Positions 33,929 through 46,329 of a stretch of DNA of 64,000 nt are shown piece by piece. The stretch spans positions 299,415 to 363,414 of the forward strand of contig NW_006498549.1 in assembly GCF_000471905.2 (NCBI RefSeq), written 5' to 3'. Position 1 is the stretch's first letter; every line of letters begins with the position of its first letter. The position numbers and the translations under genes are program-made. This stretch comes from Amborella trichopoda (Eukaryota > Streptophyta > Magnoliopsida > Amborellales > Amborellaceae). Below the pieces are notes generated by a model. It had not been told where the DNA came from and searched no databases. It saw only the letters and a list, made by a program, of their open reading frames with translations.

Positions 33929-36120
33929 CGTTTAAAGACCTTTTGTAGCACCATGGTCCCTGATGCGGAATAAAAGGGAGAAACCGATCAATAAAGCTTG
34001 ACAAGTAGTGGAAATTTCGACAGTCTCAGAATGGCCATAGAATGGGTCAAGATCTTTATAAAGAATCTAAAAAGTCTCTTGCCAAGTTTATTCGCATTCC
34101 GACATGTCTAAGGCAGTACATACTAAGAAACAGTTTCGGCAGATGACTACAACCCCTACTTTTGGAGCATCCAACGGCTATGGGACTATAGCCATTAGAT
34201 ACGATATGGTTGAAAACCCTCAGGTGTCAAATTTTAGCTTAAACGAGCCCTTCAGGAAGAAGTTATAGGTAAAACATTAAAACAGAAAGAGCCGCACACT
34301 ATTCCTATGGGGCCACCCTGCAACTAAAGTCCATTAAAGGAGCAGTCACGAATAGTGACTTGCTGGCATTATATCTCCCTCATCCCGAGTCGAATCACGC
34401 TCAAATTTTGCGAACATTTTCCTCTCGTCAAGACGATCGTTTCGATATGTGGTACACCCCACGACAATGCCCGAGCGTGGAGAAATACTGGTGAGAAGTT
34501 GCCGATCCGTGAAGGAAGTTGCAGGAAAATCAGCAGCGACACGCCTCGCTTAAGCAGCCCAATCACGGTTCTCGCAAACTCGATTTATACAAGACCAATT
34601 CTATCGCGTGCGTAAGGTCCATGGCTATCGCTGGATTAACCCTGTACATGATGAACGGTCAGATTTCATGAACAAAGTCGATGAAGTGACTATAAATTCC
34701 TGTGCCAGAATTCCAGATTCCAGCCAAAATTCCAAAATTGCAAAATCCTCATTCGGGCACGAAATCGAGCTGTGTTTGTTGCCACATGATCATGATGATA
34801 TGCTCAGTATGATCTAGTGAAGAAACTACAGAAAAACATCAAGGAACGAGCACACTAACGATCTGAAGTTTCAGATTCATCCAAATTTCAAGTTGCATGA
34901 TCATGGCCCCAAACCACTATCCATGGCTCGAAGTTGGTATCAAATCATTTGTCATGCCGAGCCCTACAAGAAAACAAACATCTTTCAGACAAACGAGCAC
35001 CAGAGCAACCCCTGATCATCCATGAAAGATCACGCTAGTTCTAGGGCAGCAGCAGGGACTATTTTGAAATTCTACGAATTGTTAAGAAAGGCAAAATCTA
35101 TCATTTTGCAACCTAGTTTTAGAAGTTCTTTAATTCAATTAAATCTCAATTTTCAAAAATTAGGTTTAGTTTTGATCATCCACCCATATTTGGGCAAAAC
35201 ACTATATATATCACGTACTATCATTAAACTCAAACGGCTGAAACTCTAAAGAGAGAACCCTTGGCAAGACGAACTTTTTCTTAATAAAATCTCTATTGAT
35301 TCATGTTGTTGAGAGGGGAAGGAGAGAGAAACTTTTGGGTGGTAGCCCTAGGCTCAAGGTAAATCTTTCTATCTTTTCTTCTCTTTTCCTCCTCTCTTTC
35401 TTCTTCTCTCTCTTCTTCTCTTTCTTCTTCTTCTTCTTCGTCTGAGCTTCCCTCAGAGACAATGCACGGCAGTGCCAGTGCCGCGCATGCCTCTTTCTTT
35501 TCGTTTGTGCCCTCCTGTGGTTTCACAGGTCGTGCATGGCAATGGTAGTGTTATGCTCGAGCTTCTTTCCCCTTCTTTTCATTCATCTCTATCTCTCAAT
35601 AAGGCTCACAGACGGCGTTGCTTATCGCCTTCCGCAGATGTGTCCTCGATCTCTCAGCGAGGAGCACAGACGGCAAAGACTATTGCCACCCGCAGGGAAC
35701 TTCTCCTGTTGCACGCTTATCGTAGATGGTGATGCCTATCGCTGCCCGCGAAAGGTCGCGGCTACACCTATCGTCATCCGCAAGCTCCTTCCTTGAGCTC
35801 GGTGCCTATCGCTATCCGCAAGCTTCCTTCGGGTGCTCAGTGCCTATTGTCGTCCGTAGGTTTCTCTTACGTCCCACGCTTATCATCGTGTGCCTCAGAA
35901 GGAACTGTCGTCATGCGCTTCATAAGTGGCTATCACCGTACACTTCACAAGAAGCTATTGCTGCCTGCTAAGGGTTGTGCTGCCCTCACATGTTACCAAC
36001 GGCGATGCCTAGCGCCGCCTATGGTTCACTGCTCACCCTCCAGCCATGAGCAGTAGTGTCTAGCACCATCCAGACATTGCTCCTCCATGGTTGTGGGTGG
36101 CGATGCCTAGTATCATCGGG
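33929..36120 (+). mobile_element. Family-B-related LTR and leader, copy D
   Basis: Aligns with family-B U3 from the GCACCATGGTCCCTGATGCGG phrase through a TATATATA box (35202) and AATAAAA (35283). After a CT tract (35370-35440) the array differs: degenerate TGCCTATCGCTGCCCGCAAG units to about 36110. It is more diverged than copies A-C, so it is a sister family or an older copy. A gag piece follows in the same direction. Confidence 0.65.
35590..36110 (+). repeat. TGCCTATCGYYRCCCGC-type degenerate repeat
   Basis: About ten loosely spaced units, some with fold-back arms (GGCGATGCCTAGCGCCGCC near 36002). It occupies the position of the fold-back arrays in copies A-C. Confidence 0.6.
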
Positions 36121-36439
36121 ACCCCATATCTTCACCATCCTGTGCCTTCTCTTCATTATCTTCTCACTTGACGAAGGAGACTCTATCTAGCAAGTCCATT
36201 TCCAGCCACTGGTCTTGGCTTACCAATCCCTAGCTCCATTAGGCAAAGTCATTCCTCAGACTTGTTCGTGCCACACTCTAGCTCAGGCCCCTTTGATCTG
36301 TGCCACCTTTCTATCCAGCTCCGGCTACTTCAAAAGCTCAACCTGCTCCCTCTTTTACTCTTGTATAGCCCACATCAGTTCCCTCACTGACACACTCTAT
36401 GCCATCAACATCAAGCAAACAATAGGCTAATAAGCCTAA

Positions 36440-37000
36440 GACCTCTCAGTCAACTGAGCTCGCCCAACTGAAAGGCGAATTGACCACATTTAAACAAACC
36501 ATGGAAAAAGTGGGAGTCCTTGATATTCTCCCACTTAGATCATATCTCAAGGACATTCTTGGGATGTGGAACCCCTCCCATCGGGTTTCAAATTTCCCCA
36601 ATGAAAAAACAAGCTTAGTTGGAAGGGTGACCTTCAAAATTATGTCACCAGTTGCTTTCTATTTGTTCCATCTCTTGAAAATAGACCTCACTGACTCAAG
36701 ACGATGTTTCAGTATACCCTCTCTGGATGACCACTAACTTGCTTTCGAGAAATGGATAATAAATATCTGGATCAAACTCCCGAATGAACTATTTCGACAT
36801 TTAGTCTAGCAATATCGTGGGAACAGACAATGACCAATGACTATTAGCGAATTGGTCGCCACCCGACAAGATCTTGATGAGTCATTATGGGCTTTGCCTT
36901 ATAGGTTTATAGATGTTGCATCAAAATTTACTGATGCACACTCTCTGAATCTTCCTAAATCAGTATGGCAATAAAATCTTCTCGAGCTCGTCCTTTGATG
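36440..37000 (+). pseudogene. Tat-like gag piece, copy D
   Basis: Frames contain ELVATRQDLDESL and RFIDVASKF, resembling the gag retroelement domain of Tat-type gypsy elements. It lies 0.3 kb after the leader of the LTR at 33929-36120 and in the same direction. Broken. Confidence 0.55.
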
Positions 37001-37747
37001 GCCTTTTGTGGGGACATAGGTAATATAAAAGTCCACAAGGAGTAACACCTATTTAGGCAAACACTTTGATGATCAGGCATGGTCATCAAATACTGGATTG
37101 GGCTTGCGTGAGATATGATATGTATCGAGTGTGCCAATAGAAGGGAATATTAAAAAAATTTCATAACTTTTCCTATACACAACATAGCTTTTTAATTTCC
37201 ATGGAGCAAAATAACTTACAAATCCCATAAAAAATAACAAGTACTCATGAAGCCCCTTAAGAAAACGTTAGTCAGAAAAAGAGATAAAGTATAACTCTAT
37301 TCTCACTACAATATCTCACCGAATTGTTCTCTCAACTTGAAGCTTTTAATTCGAACATTGTACAAAGTTTATTATAAAGCCAGAATGAGAGAATTGTAGA
37401 TTTGCGAAATTCAGAAGATATTAGTACAACATTTATCAAATAAGAAAAGTGAGAGAAATATGTAGCTGCTGAACTTAAAAGAAATGGGAAGCCAATTTCC
37501 AAATATCAAGGTGCTAAAGATTACATCTTTGGTCTCAGTCCAACCCTTGTTATCGCCCACTATCAATGGCACATAAAGGGGCACAGGATATCTATTAAAA
37601 TTGGAAGCCATTCACTCAGATAATAAACAATTCACCACATGAACAGTCAAGTGCCTCAATTGCAATACATCGATGGACCACAGTACGACTACATAAGTGG
37701 GAGTAAATCATAGAGAGAGAGCGGGCTCAATCACATATACCAAAATT
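37001..37747 (+). other. Probable interior of copy D, unresolved
   Basis: A/T-rich, with no motif I can name. It is interrupted by the copia element at 37748 and may resume at 41911. Confidence 0.3.
37743..37747 (+). repeat. Target-site duplication, left (AAATT)
   Basis: Pairs with AAACT at 41911-41915, one transition apart. The pair flanks the whole three-LTR structure. Confidence 0.65.
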
Positions 37748-38699
37748 TGTAAGACATGGTCATTATCCAAAATCACCCGACATAAGAAAATCTCATATTA
37801 TGTGGAATTGAGATTTATGTTGATAAGTTTCTTAAAGAAAATAGAAATCCAAAAGGATTAGGACTCCTGAATATATCTCTTGGTTTTTGAGATACATGTA
37901 ACATCTATTGGATGTTTCCTATTTAGTATGGACTCCTAATTTTATATATGTATGGTATGAAAGTACAAAGAATTTGTGTGCCCTATTTGGGTCACCATAT
38001 GGGAAAGGTGGTTTCCTCTAGAAAGAGAGGCATGGCCTCTTGTGCTTGAAGGCAAAACCTCCTCTGAAAGAGAAGAGAGCTTCCTATGGAGAGAAACTCC
38101 GCGATGTGCCTGCGATAGATTGAGAGGGTTGTTTCTTATACTGAAGCGGTTCCCATGGATATTTGAGCAGTTTCCCTTTTAGTGAGAGAATGTCTTGGTT
38201 TCTCTTAAGGTTATCCTCTTGGACAGTGGTTTAGTTGTGGAATGAAGATGTTCACTTCCTAGACAGTGGTTTACCTATGGAATAGAGATCAAAGATCGGT
38301 GGGTTGTGTCGGTCGGAGAGCAGGTCCAAAAGGGTTTGCTGGATTGGATTTTGTCGAGGGTTAGAGAGGTAACTCTCTATTCCAAAATCTGTGATGTAAC
38401 TTTAATTAGTATAATGGATTTCAGTTTGTCGTGCCCTTGGATGTAGCCCTCTTGGTTTGAACCATGTAAGTCATTGTGTTCTTACAATGTGTTCGTTTTA
38501 TGCTCTATTTCTTGTATTATGGCTCGTGCTCTCGCTTTTTTTCTTGCTCTTATGATGTGTGTCTTTTATGTTTTATTTCTCGTATTATAGCTCGTGCTCT
38601 CTCCTTTTTTGTTTATAGCAGCATAAGTACACGATCTTGGTATGATCCAATATTTGAGATTCCTATTTCTGCATCTAAGAGGGTTCTTAAATCCAAACA
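37748..38699 (+). mobile_element. Copia-type LTR 1
   Basis: About 950 bp, with the landmarks shared by all three: TATGTGGGATTG, GGTATGAAAGT, a TTGGACAGTGGTTTAG pair, GGATTTCAG and TCTAAGAGGGTTCTTAAATCC. It is followed by a primer site. Confidence 0.8.
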
Positions 38700-38932
38700 A
38701 GCAGTATCAGAGCACAAGGTTTAGTATAAGGCAAGTGTTTGTGCATTTGTTTGAAGAAAACCTCAAGGCAAAGTATGCAAACATTTTATTTAAGGTGAAA
38801 AAATATGATGGTCAGAACTATTTTCCCGCAAGAATGGTGAAAGAATTTATTTGGCAAAAGATGAAGAATTCATAAAGCTATCCGATGGATGTTGACATGG
38901 TGAGCAGATGATTTTGACATCAAGGTAGAGAT
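38700..38932 (+). other. Minimal copia interior 1
   Basis: Starts with a GTATCAGAGC primer site (38703). It encodes a short stretch like FEENLKAKYANILFKV and KKYDGQNYFPARMVKEF, possibly a gag remnant, then a purine-leaning tract before the next LTR. Its 233 bp are far too short for gag-pol. Confidence 0.7.
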
Positions 38933-39021
38933 CGTTGGATATAGTGATTATCCAAAATCACCCAACATAAGAAAATCTCATATTATGTGAGATTGGGATT
39001 GATATTGATACGTTTCCTAAG

Positions 39022-39452
39022 CGAAAATGAACAGTGATTTCGCCTACCCTCATCACCATCCAAAGTTCATCACAAGGTATTGATTGTCAGGTAGTGTTTT
39101 ATTTTTCATTTTTTTTCTACAAATTCGAATGACCAAAAATTTGATACGTATTTTCATAAAAAATAAATGAATATATGAAATATATCAAAAAATATTTTAC
39201 ATGAAAACATTGACCAAAATACTCCCGATAAGTTATGGCGGTATTTTGGTCAATTTATTTTTCATGAATTAATATTTTAATATTTTTATTAAGTGTGTCT
39301 CCCTATGATATACACACGTTCCAAATTTTAGACCATTCTTATATGTGGAAAAAAAATGAAAACATAAAATACTATCAGATAATTGTGACCTTGCGATGAA
39401 CTTTGGATGGTGGTGAAGGTAAACAAAATTCAATGTTCATTTTCACCTATAG
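39022..39452. mobile_element. Long-TIR MITE, copy 1
   Basis: About 430 bp with ~60-bp terminal inverted repeats: the left begins GAAAATGAACAGTGATTTCG and continues with ATCCAAAGTTCATC; the right holds GATGAACTTTGGATGG and ends TGTTCATTTTCACCTATAG. The inside is A/T-rich with no coding capacity. The superfamily is undecided: no clean target duplication is visible. Confidence 0.8.
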
Positions 39453-39472
39453 GCTTTAGTAAGACTTTTCCA

Positions 39473-39500
39473 TATATATATATATATATATATATATATT
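39473..39500 (+). repeat. AT microsatellite
   Basis: About 14 AT repeats after AAGACTTTTCC. A shorter run lies at 39973-39992 after the same phrase, behind the second MITE. Confidence 0.95.
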
Positions 39501-39517
39501 GAAGATACTACAAAATA

Positions 39518-39951
39518 CTATAGGCGAAACTAAACAGTGAATTCGCCTATCCTCATTTTCGTCCAAAGTTCATCTCACGGGGCACAATTTTTCCGTAGTA
39601 TTTTATTTTTCATTTTTTTTTTACAAATCAAAATGCTTTGAAATTTTGACAGTATGTTCATAAAACATAGACGAATCTAGAAAAAATATCAAAATGTATT
39701 TTACATGAAATAAATTAACCAAAATGCCCTAGAAATGCTTCAAGGATATTTTTGTCAATAAATTTTCACGAATTATTGTTTTTATATTTTTCTTGGGTGC
39801 ATATCACAAATATGTACTCACACTCTAAATTTCAAATCATTCCGGTTTGTAGACAAAAAATGAAAAATTCACTACCAGATAATCGTGACCGTGCGATGAA
39901 CTTTGGACGGTGATGAGAGTATGCGAAATCACTGTTCATTTTCACCTATAA
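39518..39951. mobile_element. Long-TIR MITE, copy 2
   Basis: Same family and length as copy 1. It begins CTATAGGCGAAACTAAACAG and ends CTGTTCATTTTCACCTATAAG. The two copies share inner landmarks (TTTTACATGAAA, GGTCAAT, AAATTTCAAATCATTC-like). Both are followed by AAGACTTTTCC and AT repeats, so the pair looks like a tandem dimer. Confidence 0.8.
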
Positions 39952-40737
39952 GTGTTGGAAAGACTTTTCCTATATATATATATATATATATGGTATGAAA
40001 GTGCGTAAAATTTGTAAGCCCTATTTGGGTCACCATATAGGAAAGATGGTTTCCTTTAGAGATAGAGGCAAGGCCTTTTGTGCATGAGAGTCAAAGACCT
40101 TCCCTTGAGACAAGACAAGTTTCTATGGAGAGAAACACTATGTTGTGCCTCCGGTCGGTTGAGAGGGTGGTTTCTTGTAGTGAAGTGGTTCTTATGACGA
40201 TTTTAGATGGTTTTCCCTTTTAGTGAGAGGAAGTCTCGGTTTCTCTTAAGTTATTCCTCCTGGACAGTGGTTTAGCTGTGGAATGGAGATGGTCTCTTCC
40301 TGGACATTGGTTTAGCTTTGGCATAAGATGAGAGATCAGTGGGTAGTGCCAATCGGGAGAGCAGGTCTAAAAGGTTTTGTTGGACTGGGTAGGGCTAGAG
40401 ATGTAACTCTCTATTCAAAAATTTGTAATGTAATTTTCATTGATATAGTGGATTTCAGATTCCCATACCCATGGATATAGACCTCTTGGGGTGAACCAGG
40501 TAAATCTTTGTGTTCTTGTGGTGTGTGTATTTTATGATTTATTTCTAATATAATGGCTCATGATATTTCTTATTTTGTTTCATGTTCTTGTGGTGTGTGT
40601 GTTTCATGTTTTATTTCTCGTATTATGGCTCACACTCTTGCATACTTTTTTTCAAGCTGGATAAGTACACGGTCTTGGTAGGATCCAATATTTTAGATTC
40701 CTATTTCCACATCTAAGAGGGTTCTTAAATCCTAACA

Positions 40738-40970
40738 AGTGGTATCAGAGCGCATGGTTTAGTACAAAGCTAGTGTTTGTGCATTCGATTGAAGAAAAGT
40801 ACAAGGCAAAGTATGCGAGCATTTTATTTGAGCTAGAGAAATATGATGGCAGGCACTATTTTACTGCAAGAATGGTGAAAGAATTTATATGGCAAAAGAT
40901 GAAGAATTTATAAAGCTATGCAATGGATGTTGGCATGAGGAGCAGGTGATTTTGAGATTAAGGTAGATAT
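40738..40970 (+). other. Minimal copia interior 2
   Basis: TGGTATCAGAGC at 40740-40751 lies just after LTR 2. The text then parallels interior 1 (KYDG..YFTARMVKEFIWQKMK-type) up to AAGGTAGATAT before LTR 3. Confidence 0.8.
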
Positions 40971-41910
40971 TGTTGGATATAATGATCATCCAAAATCACC
41001 CAACATTAGAAAATCCCATATCATGTGGGATTGATATTGATATTGATCAGTTTTCTAAAGGAAATAGAAATACAAAAAGATTAGGAGCCCTGGATATATC
41101 TCTTGTTCTTGATGTGTAACATCTATAGGAAGTTTCCTATTTGGTGTGGGCTCCTAACTTTATACATATGGTATGAAAGTAAAGAGCATTTGTATGCCCT
41201 ATTTGAGTCACCATATGGGAAATGTGGTTTCCTCTAGAGAGAGAGGCATGGCCTCATCTACAAGAGAGACAAAGCCTCCCCTTAGACAAATGAGAGCTTC
41301 CTATGGAGAGAAACTCTGTGTTGTGCCTCCTGTAGATTGAGAGGGTAGTTTCTTGTTGTGAAGCAATTCCCATGAAGATTATGGGCAGCTTCCGCTTTTT
41401 GTGAGAGAAAGTATCAGTTGCTCTTAAGGTTCTCCTCTTGGACAGTGGTTTACTTGTGGAATGGTGATAGTCTTTTCCTGGACAATGATTTCGCTATGGA
41501 ATAGAGATGAGAGATCATCGGGTTGTGCCGGTTAGAAGAGCAAGTCTAAAAGGGTTTGCTCGACTGGGTTTTGTCGAGGGTTAGAGAGGTAACTCTCTGT
41601 TCCAAAAATTTTAATGTAAGTTTCATTGGTATAGTGGATTTCGGTATGTTGTGCCCATGAATGTAGCCCTCTTCGGGAGAACAACATAAATCGTTATGTT
41701 CTTGTGGTGTGAATGTTTTATACTTTATTTCTCTCATTATGGCTCGTGCTCTCGCCTATTTTGTTTCGTGATCTTTTGGGGTGTGTTTGTTTTATGCTTT
41801 ATTTCACGTTTTATGGCTCGTGCTCTCGATTTTTTTTTCTCTAGCTGGATAAGTACACGATCTTGGTAGGATCTTATTTTCGCATCTTAGAGGGTTCTTA
41901 AATCCTAACA
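40971..41910 (+). mobile_element. Copia-type LTR 3
   Basis: 940 bp, TGTTGGATATAATG to AAATCCTAACA; the cleanest of the three. AAACT follows, matching AAATT before LTR 1. Confidence 0.85.
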
Positions 41911-42593
41911 AAACTTAGTTGGTCCAATTGTCACATCCAATGATGTGTCACATAAAGCAGTTATACAGATCAATATCGGTTAAGGGCTCAATGGGCTACT
42001 CAAACATATGCAGGTCAATGTGAGCCTCAAAAGCACAAGCGCTTGGATCAATATCAAGCCATTTAGATCTTATGTGTGTTAATATGAACTACGCTTTAGA
42101 AGCACACGAGTGAGACCTTATGGGTTCCAAAGATAATATGGGAGCTATGCCGATTTAGGCATCTCGACACCATTCAATAAGGATTATGCCTACCATTAGA
42201 TTTCCATGCAAAATATTTTCCATGCCAAGCTTATTCCCCCAACACATCAACCAGGTGACGATGGGTTGTACGCACTGAATTCTATGATGAACAAAGAACA
42301 TACAAGACTCTAAATACAGTTTCAGACGCTGTCAAGAAAAGTCTAAGATACCTTTATTAGAAGGAAATACAACAACAATCAAACTTAACTCGCAAGCACA
42401 TAAACAAGTATGAACTTGACAAATGTGAGCATATTCCCATCCAACACGAGCTCTATCATGTGCATCAAGTTTCGCCTTATTTGATGATCATTAGAGGATT
42501 ATCAACTCAATGTTGCAAAGCATTAATGCCTGGAAACTTTTAGGAACGCGTCACACATCAATGCGGTTTGTGATCTACATGCACTGACTGCTT
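41911..42593. other. Unassigned sequence between copia and chromovirus LTRs
   Basis: No gene, repeat or motif recognised. It may be the continuation of copy D interior interrupted at 37747. Confidence 0.3.
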
Positions 42594-45255
42594 GTCACGA
42601 CCCCACCCCTTGATCCTTGTCATCCCATACCAGAGGGATACTGAATGCGGGATCGCAATCAATAAGATTGCGTACGTCACTCAGGTGGGAGTGGCATCAA
42701 TGCGTGTCATAATTGCGGAATCAAGGAAAACCACGATAAATCAATAAAACGCATCCACCATGCACTAAAAACTGAAATGAATTAAAACCATTAAATTATT
42801 CATATACATTATCCAAGGTCATCAACAACATCTAGAATATTACAATGTAACCAACGCACCAAAGCCTATTAACAAGATTACAAATCTTCACGAATAACAT
42901 AGTACGGCCAATGGCCAGCTAACACCTACTAAAACAAGGAGATCTTTTAGTCTGGCTCAGGCCTTTAATGCACCAAACACGATCACTGCCCGCCTGACTT
43001 CAACTTGCAGCCGTCAATCTACAAGGGTGGAAGCAAAGGAATGAGCTAAAAAGCCCAGTAAGTAGACCACTAAATGACGGTGCCTATATCACAGAGTAGA
43101 TGTTATGGCTTCAATTTCAAGCCCTGAGATCTGGTCATAAATATAGTCATAAATTTTGATTCGTTTGGAATTTTAAGACGGTTCCAAAACAAATTTTACA
43201 CTAGACACACCTATCTTTCAAAACAATTGGACCCTGTTTAGCCCCTCAAAAGTTCAAAAGAATGAAGATATTTAATCTGAAATCTGTTGTCCAATGAAGG
43301 CAGTGACATACCTTGAAAATTTACTCCATAACTCACAATCAAGAAGAAATTCCAAAAAGTACTCAATATGTAAATTTAATCTTACTCATGAACCGTTCAA
43401 ATGGCAGTTGTTTGGATGAAAATGGATCCATTTGATTTAGCCAAAATCCTTGGCGACAGAGGCATAAATTTTAAGTTTTATAAAAGGTGTCCACAATGAC
43501 ATATTGTTATAATTAATGATATAACTCTCAAATTAGGGAGAATTGCGAAAAGTGCTAAACATGTGATCTCAAGCTTACTAAAAAATATTTCAAACGGCTG
43601 TGGTTTGGAAGAATCTGTACCTCAAAACCATGGACATCAGAGACATAAATTCTGTGTTTTTACCGAAATTGTCCACAGTGATCTACTGGCATGTTTCAGA
43701 GTATAACTTTACATAAATAAATAATCAGAGCAAGATACGAACATGAGTATTAAAATAGAATCAGAAATCTTTTGAATGGCGGTGATTTTGTGTCATTTGA
43801 ACTCCGAATGCTTAGTCAAACTCTCAGTACAACAGAAGTAATATTCCTGGAAATTTACACAGTCCGCTAACAGTGACATACATGCATAAAACAAGCCATA
43901 TCTTTCAAACTATCAATAATTTCAGCTAGTCATAAAACCAAACTGAAAGTATGCTCATAGGTCCTTCACATGGTGGAAATTTGAGACCAATTGGATATCG
44001 TTTTCTTAGTCAAAATTTCATCACAAAAGTATGTAAATTCCATGAAATGGAGCAGTTTTGGCATACTTATGAAAATGACTAATAACATTCAAAGTAAAAT
44101 AGATATTAAAACAAGGTCTTTTCCAACTTAAAATAGATTCACAAGGGTTCTTTCCCAGCAAATTTCATTACCATCATAGATACTTTAAATACTCTACTTA
44201 TCACATGAATAAGAGTAACAGTTATGGATAATGCAGAGCACATTCCAGCCAGATCTCAATGTCACACATTTACACACATACTTACGATCACATCCATATT
44301 CATGCTTGGACTTGACACTTTGGTGATCTAAATAGTGTGCATAAAAAAACAGTAGGAAAACATGGAAGATAGATCTACTTACCTACTGCAAATGAAACTC
44401 CAAAGTCTTCCTCAAACTTCACCTTGACTGCCCAGCTCCAAAGGCTTAAGTCCAAGCTTAAGGGACAAAGCTTAGAGAGGTCAAATGATAAAGGGAGAAG
44501 AGGTGAACGTGTATGAGAGCTAGATACCCCATTTCATGGGTGGTGGGGTGTATAAATAATCACATATGGTGGCAGCATGCAATGGACAAGTGGTGGTAGC
44601 ATGGGACAAGTGGCATGACACAAATAACAAGTGGTATGCAAGAGGAGAGAGAGAAGGGCAAGCATGGGGGACATCATTATTATGGACTCAGCAAGCATGG
44701 GAGATAAGCATCAATGTGGGAACAACAACCTTTGCCACGTGGCACACATGAGAGAGAAGAAACTCCCTAGACTACTATACACCACCCGCGCGTGGCCATG
44801 TGCTCATCAATCAGCACAGCCATCGCTACACGCACAACACATCTGACACTACGCACAACACAACTGGTGCTACACATACAACACAACTAGCACTATACGC
44901 AACACAGCCGGCGCTACACAAAATAGTCGGCGCTACACACAACACAGCCGGCGCTACACCCGACACAATCGACGCTACACACTCAACACAGCCGGTGCTA
45001 CACCTGATACAGCCATCGCTACACACGACACAGCCGGCGTTACACACTCAATACAGCCGGTGCTACACACAACACAACCGGCACTAGTCCATTTCTCAGC
45101 TGGCGCTAGCTCACTTCTCAACTGGTAATAGCCTAATTCATGTACGGTGCTCCTCTCGCTTCACGCTCGGCAGTGACTTCTTCAGTTCACGATGTTTATC
45201 TCTTCTTCTCGTAGCCGTACGTGCTCACCATGCTCAAGAAATTTGGGTCATTATA
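42594..45255 (-). mobile_element. Chromovirus LTR, relative of 5323-20233, reverse
   Basis: On the minus strand it starts near TAATGACCCAAATTTCTTGAGCATG and ends GATCCCGCATT...GGGTCGTGACA, matching the LTR ends at 15547 and 20233, with colinear blocks between (ATGTCACTGT, CCATTTGAACGG, GTGACATGC-type). The sequence outside its start (GGACAAAATCCCTTTTGA) resembles the interior just before the 3' LTR at 15520-15546, so this is probably a 3' LTR. Old. Confidence 0.75.
44810..45120 (-). repeat. CCGGCGCTACAC-type minisatellite
   Basis: About 14 units of ~18-22 bp on the plus strand, of the type ACACAGCCGGCGCTACAC. Its place in the LTR matches the GCGATAGTGA array of the copy at 5323. Confidence 0.85.
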
Positions 45256-45556
45256 TCAAAAGGGATTTTGTCCTTAAATTCATACTTATGAAACCCAACA
45301 GTCAAGGGAGGGCACCCACACATCCACAACTATCTCATACAATTATCTATAGCCTCATCTCTAGAAATCACATGGTTTATACTTTATATCTTACACACAG
45401 TGTCGTTCACTAACCACTCAGATGCCTTAGCATTTCAGATATTCCATCATTCCATTTTACCATTGCCAACAAGTTGACATGCACATAAACATAGGTCAAG
45501 CCCTGTAATATGCCAAAAGTAGGCGCCTCACTACTATCCATCATAAGGTCAGTCCC
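45256..45556. other. Short unassigned stretch between two LTRs
   Basis: The first bases look like chromovirus interior before its 3' LTR. The rest shows nothing I can name. Confidence 0.35.
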
Positions 45557-46329
45557 TGCTAGTTAGGTGCCTCGATCTCTCCTTCCGGATCCTGGAGGAT
45601 CGGGTGGCGCACGTCTAGGGTTTCGGGGGAGACCCGGGACGTTTATGAGATCGCTCTCTCGGGAACCTTGTTCGATAATGGGGGCCGGTGTTACCAACCA
45701 TGAGAGAGGAATTTTAAAGGTGGGTTCGAGACTTACTCAGGCTGACTCACATGAGCGCCCTCTTAGATCATGAAGAAAGCCCCCCAGTAATAAAACTGGT
45801 TCAGAATCACCTCCCTTGGCTCGTATTCTTCTTATTTTCTGCTTTTCTATCATCACACACGTATATGGAAAAGGTTATGGGATAGGGAGGTCAGACCTCA
45901 CCCTTTTCCTCTTTGATGAACGTACAGAAGCATGCGCATTCAAAAAGAAGAAAAAAAGATGGGGGGAGAGAAGAATTTGACCAAGTGAGAAGATCAGAGC
46001 AGTGACTATGCTGAATGATAATTGGCCTAACATGGTAACAAAACGGGCTTAGTAACGAAGATCGGCTCACAGAATCACCATTAGAGGTTATTACTAGTAT
46101 CGACTAGCTAAGCACGATGGTCGGTCTGTCGTGGCAGTAAAGCGGGCCAAGTGATCCTGACACAACAATAATATGGCAAGACGATAGGCCTGCCATGAGA
46201 TGCTAACCTCAATCCCTCTTGGTCGAACTCAACAATAGCTGAGAAATGGTTGAAGAAGAGAAGGGAGTAGATAGAAGGAGAGAGAAGAAGGAAGAGAGGA
46301 GGGAGAAGAAGGGAGAGAAGATGCAATAG

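Larger units (their letters stand above)
38933..40737 (+). mobile_element. Copia-type LTR 2 carrying two MITEs
   Basis: LTR text lies at 38933-39021 and from about 39990 to 40737, with the MITE pair and AT microsatellites between. Ends CCTAACA at 40737. Confidence 0.8.
37748..41910 (+). mobile_element. Copia-type element with three LTRs and two minimal interiors
   Basis: Order: LTR (37748-38699), interior (38700-38932), LTR (38933-40737, enlarged by MITEs), interior (40738-40970), LTR (40971-41910). LTRs open TGTTGGATATA and close CCTAACA. Each interior starts with a tRNA-Met primer site and ends with an AAGGTAGATAT purine-leaning stretch. Such short interiors mark a non-autonomous element. 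A single 5-bp direct repeat flanks the set. LTR-to-LTR similarity is roughly 85-88% by eye. Confidence 0.8.
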
